Source of the DNA: Arenicellales bacterium
GTDB lineage: Bacteria > Pseudomonadota > Gammaproteobacteria > Arenicellales > JAANXG01
Length of the DNA stretch: 34,914 nucleotides
Assembly (NCBI GenBank): GCA_030066885.1
Contig: JASJAT010000035.1
Location: 1-34,914 of the forward strand
Reading direction: 5' to 3'
The notes beneath the pieces are model-generated. The model had not been told where the DNA came from and did no database searches. It saw nothing but the letters and a program-made list of their open reading frames with translations. Position numbers and translations under genes: made by a program. This document shows, piece by piece, positions 34,880-34,914 of the stretch (position 1 is its first letter; each line of letters opens with the position of its first letter).

Positions 34880-34899
34880 GGGACAGTATACTTTTTAAC
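34880..34899 (+). repeat. GGGACAGTATACT repeat, copy 2
   Basis: GGGACAGTATACTTTTTAAC lies 8 bp after the htpX stop and matches 28196-28215 at 19 of 20 positions in the same orientation. A T-run within it could help termination. The element may continue past the window end. Confidence 0.65.
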
Positions 34900-34914
34900 T
34901 CAACATTAAAATCC

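Noticed and set aside
1-34914. CRISPR arrays, tRNA or rRNA genes, prophage
   Set aside because: No evenly spaced direct repeats, cloverleaf-type sequences, rRNA motifs or phage structural genes were recognised by eye; low-scoring tRNAs cannot be fully excluded without a covariance scan.

Overview
The window looks like a chromosomal segment of a free-living, probably aquatic, gammaproteobacterium. The evidence is a homodimeric-type pyruvate dehydrogenase operon (aceE-aceF-lpdA) with lipoyl domains on both E2 and E3, a divergent uvrA/ssb pair, a malic enzyme fused to a phosphotransacetylase-like domain, HtpX, SixA and TerB family proteins, and several families of small palindromic intergenic repeats. 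No rRNA, tRNA, CRISPR array, phage gene or intact insertion sequence was recognised, so the taxonomic placement is inference.

Layout. 1-2641 (+): the 3' part of a DUF3604 gene and a rhomboid protease. 2650-3978 (-): a cupin and an oxaloacetate decarboxylase-like member of the PEP mutase/isocitrate lyase superfamily. 4215-4937 (+): an orphan ParA/MinD-like ATPase. 5065-9065 (-): an RND permease and a short membrane-fusion adaptor. 9176-10741 (-): a non-pyrrolysine MttB-family methyltransferase. 11006-16983 (+): an atypical carbamoyltransferase behind a structured leader, a 47-aa cysteine-rich small protein, an actinobacterial-type myo-inositol-phosphate synthase, an overlapping inositol-phosphate cytidylyltransferase-like enzyme, an oligopeptidase B and a SAM hydroxide adenosyltransferase. 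17183-28169 (-): lipA, maeB, aceE, aceF, lpdA and a terminal GT-B glycosyltransferase, a block centred on pyruvate and lipoate. 28458-32650 (-): an orphan BtuF-like protein, sixA and uvrA. 32801-34871: ssb (+), terB-like (-), htpX (+).

The most interesting region is 10839-14058. A promoter is followed by two nested stems, and then by a GC-rich hairpin plus T-run that ends exactly at the ATG of a carbamoyltransferase. That enzyme keeps the carbamoyl-phosphate motifs (STRTR, HPCQ) but has lost the ornithine-binding SMG and HCLP signatures. It is followed on the same strand by the small Cys-rich protein and by two enzymes predicted to make inositol phosphate and then CDP-inositol. No CDP-alcohol phosphotransferase that would complete a known di-inositol-phosphate pathway lies in the window. 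I infer a candidate undescribed pathway for an activated-inositol product.

Other strong observations are an E2 (AceF) whose first lipoyl domain has lost its lipoyl-lysine (Lys to Gln); a perfect 26-bp palindrome against the start of the BtuF-like gene; a near-palindrome in the uvrA/ssb gap where a LexA site would be expected; and at least five families of dispersed palindromic repeats. Several of these repeats supply stop codons or C-terminal residues to neighbouring genes.
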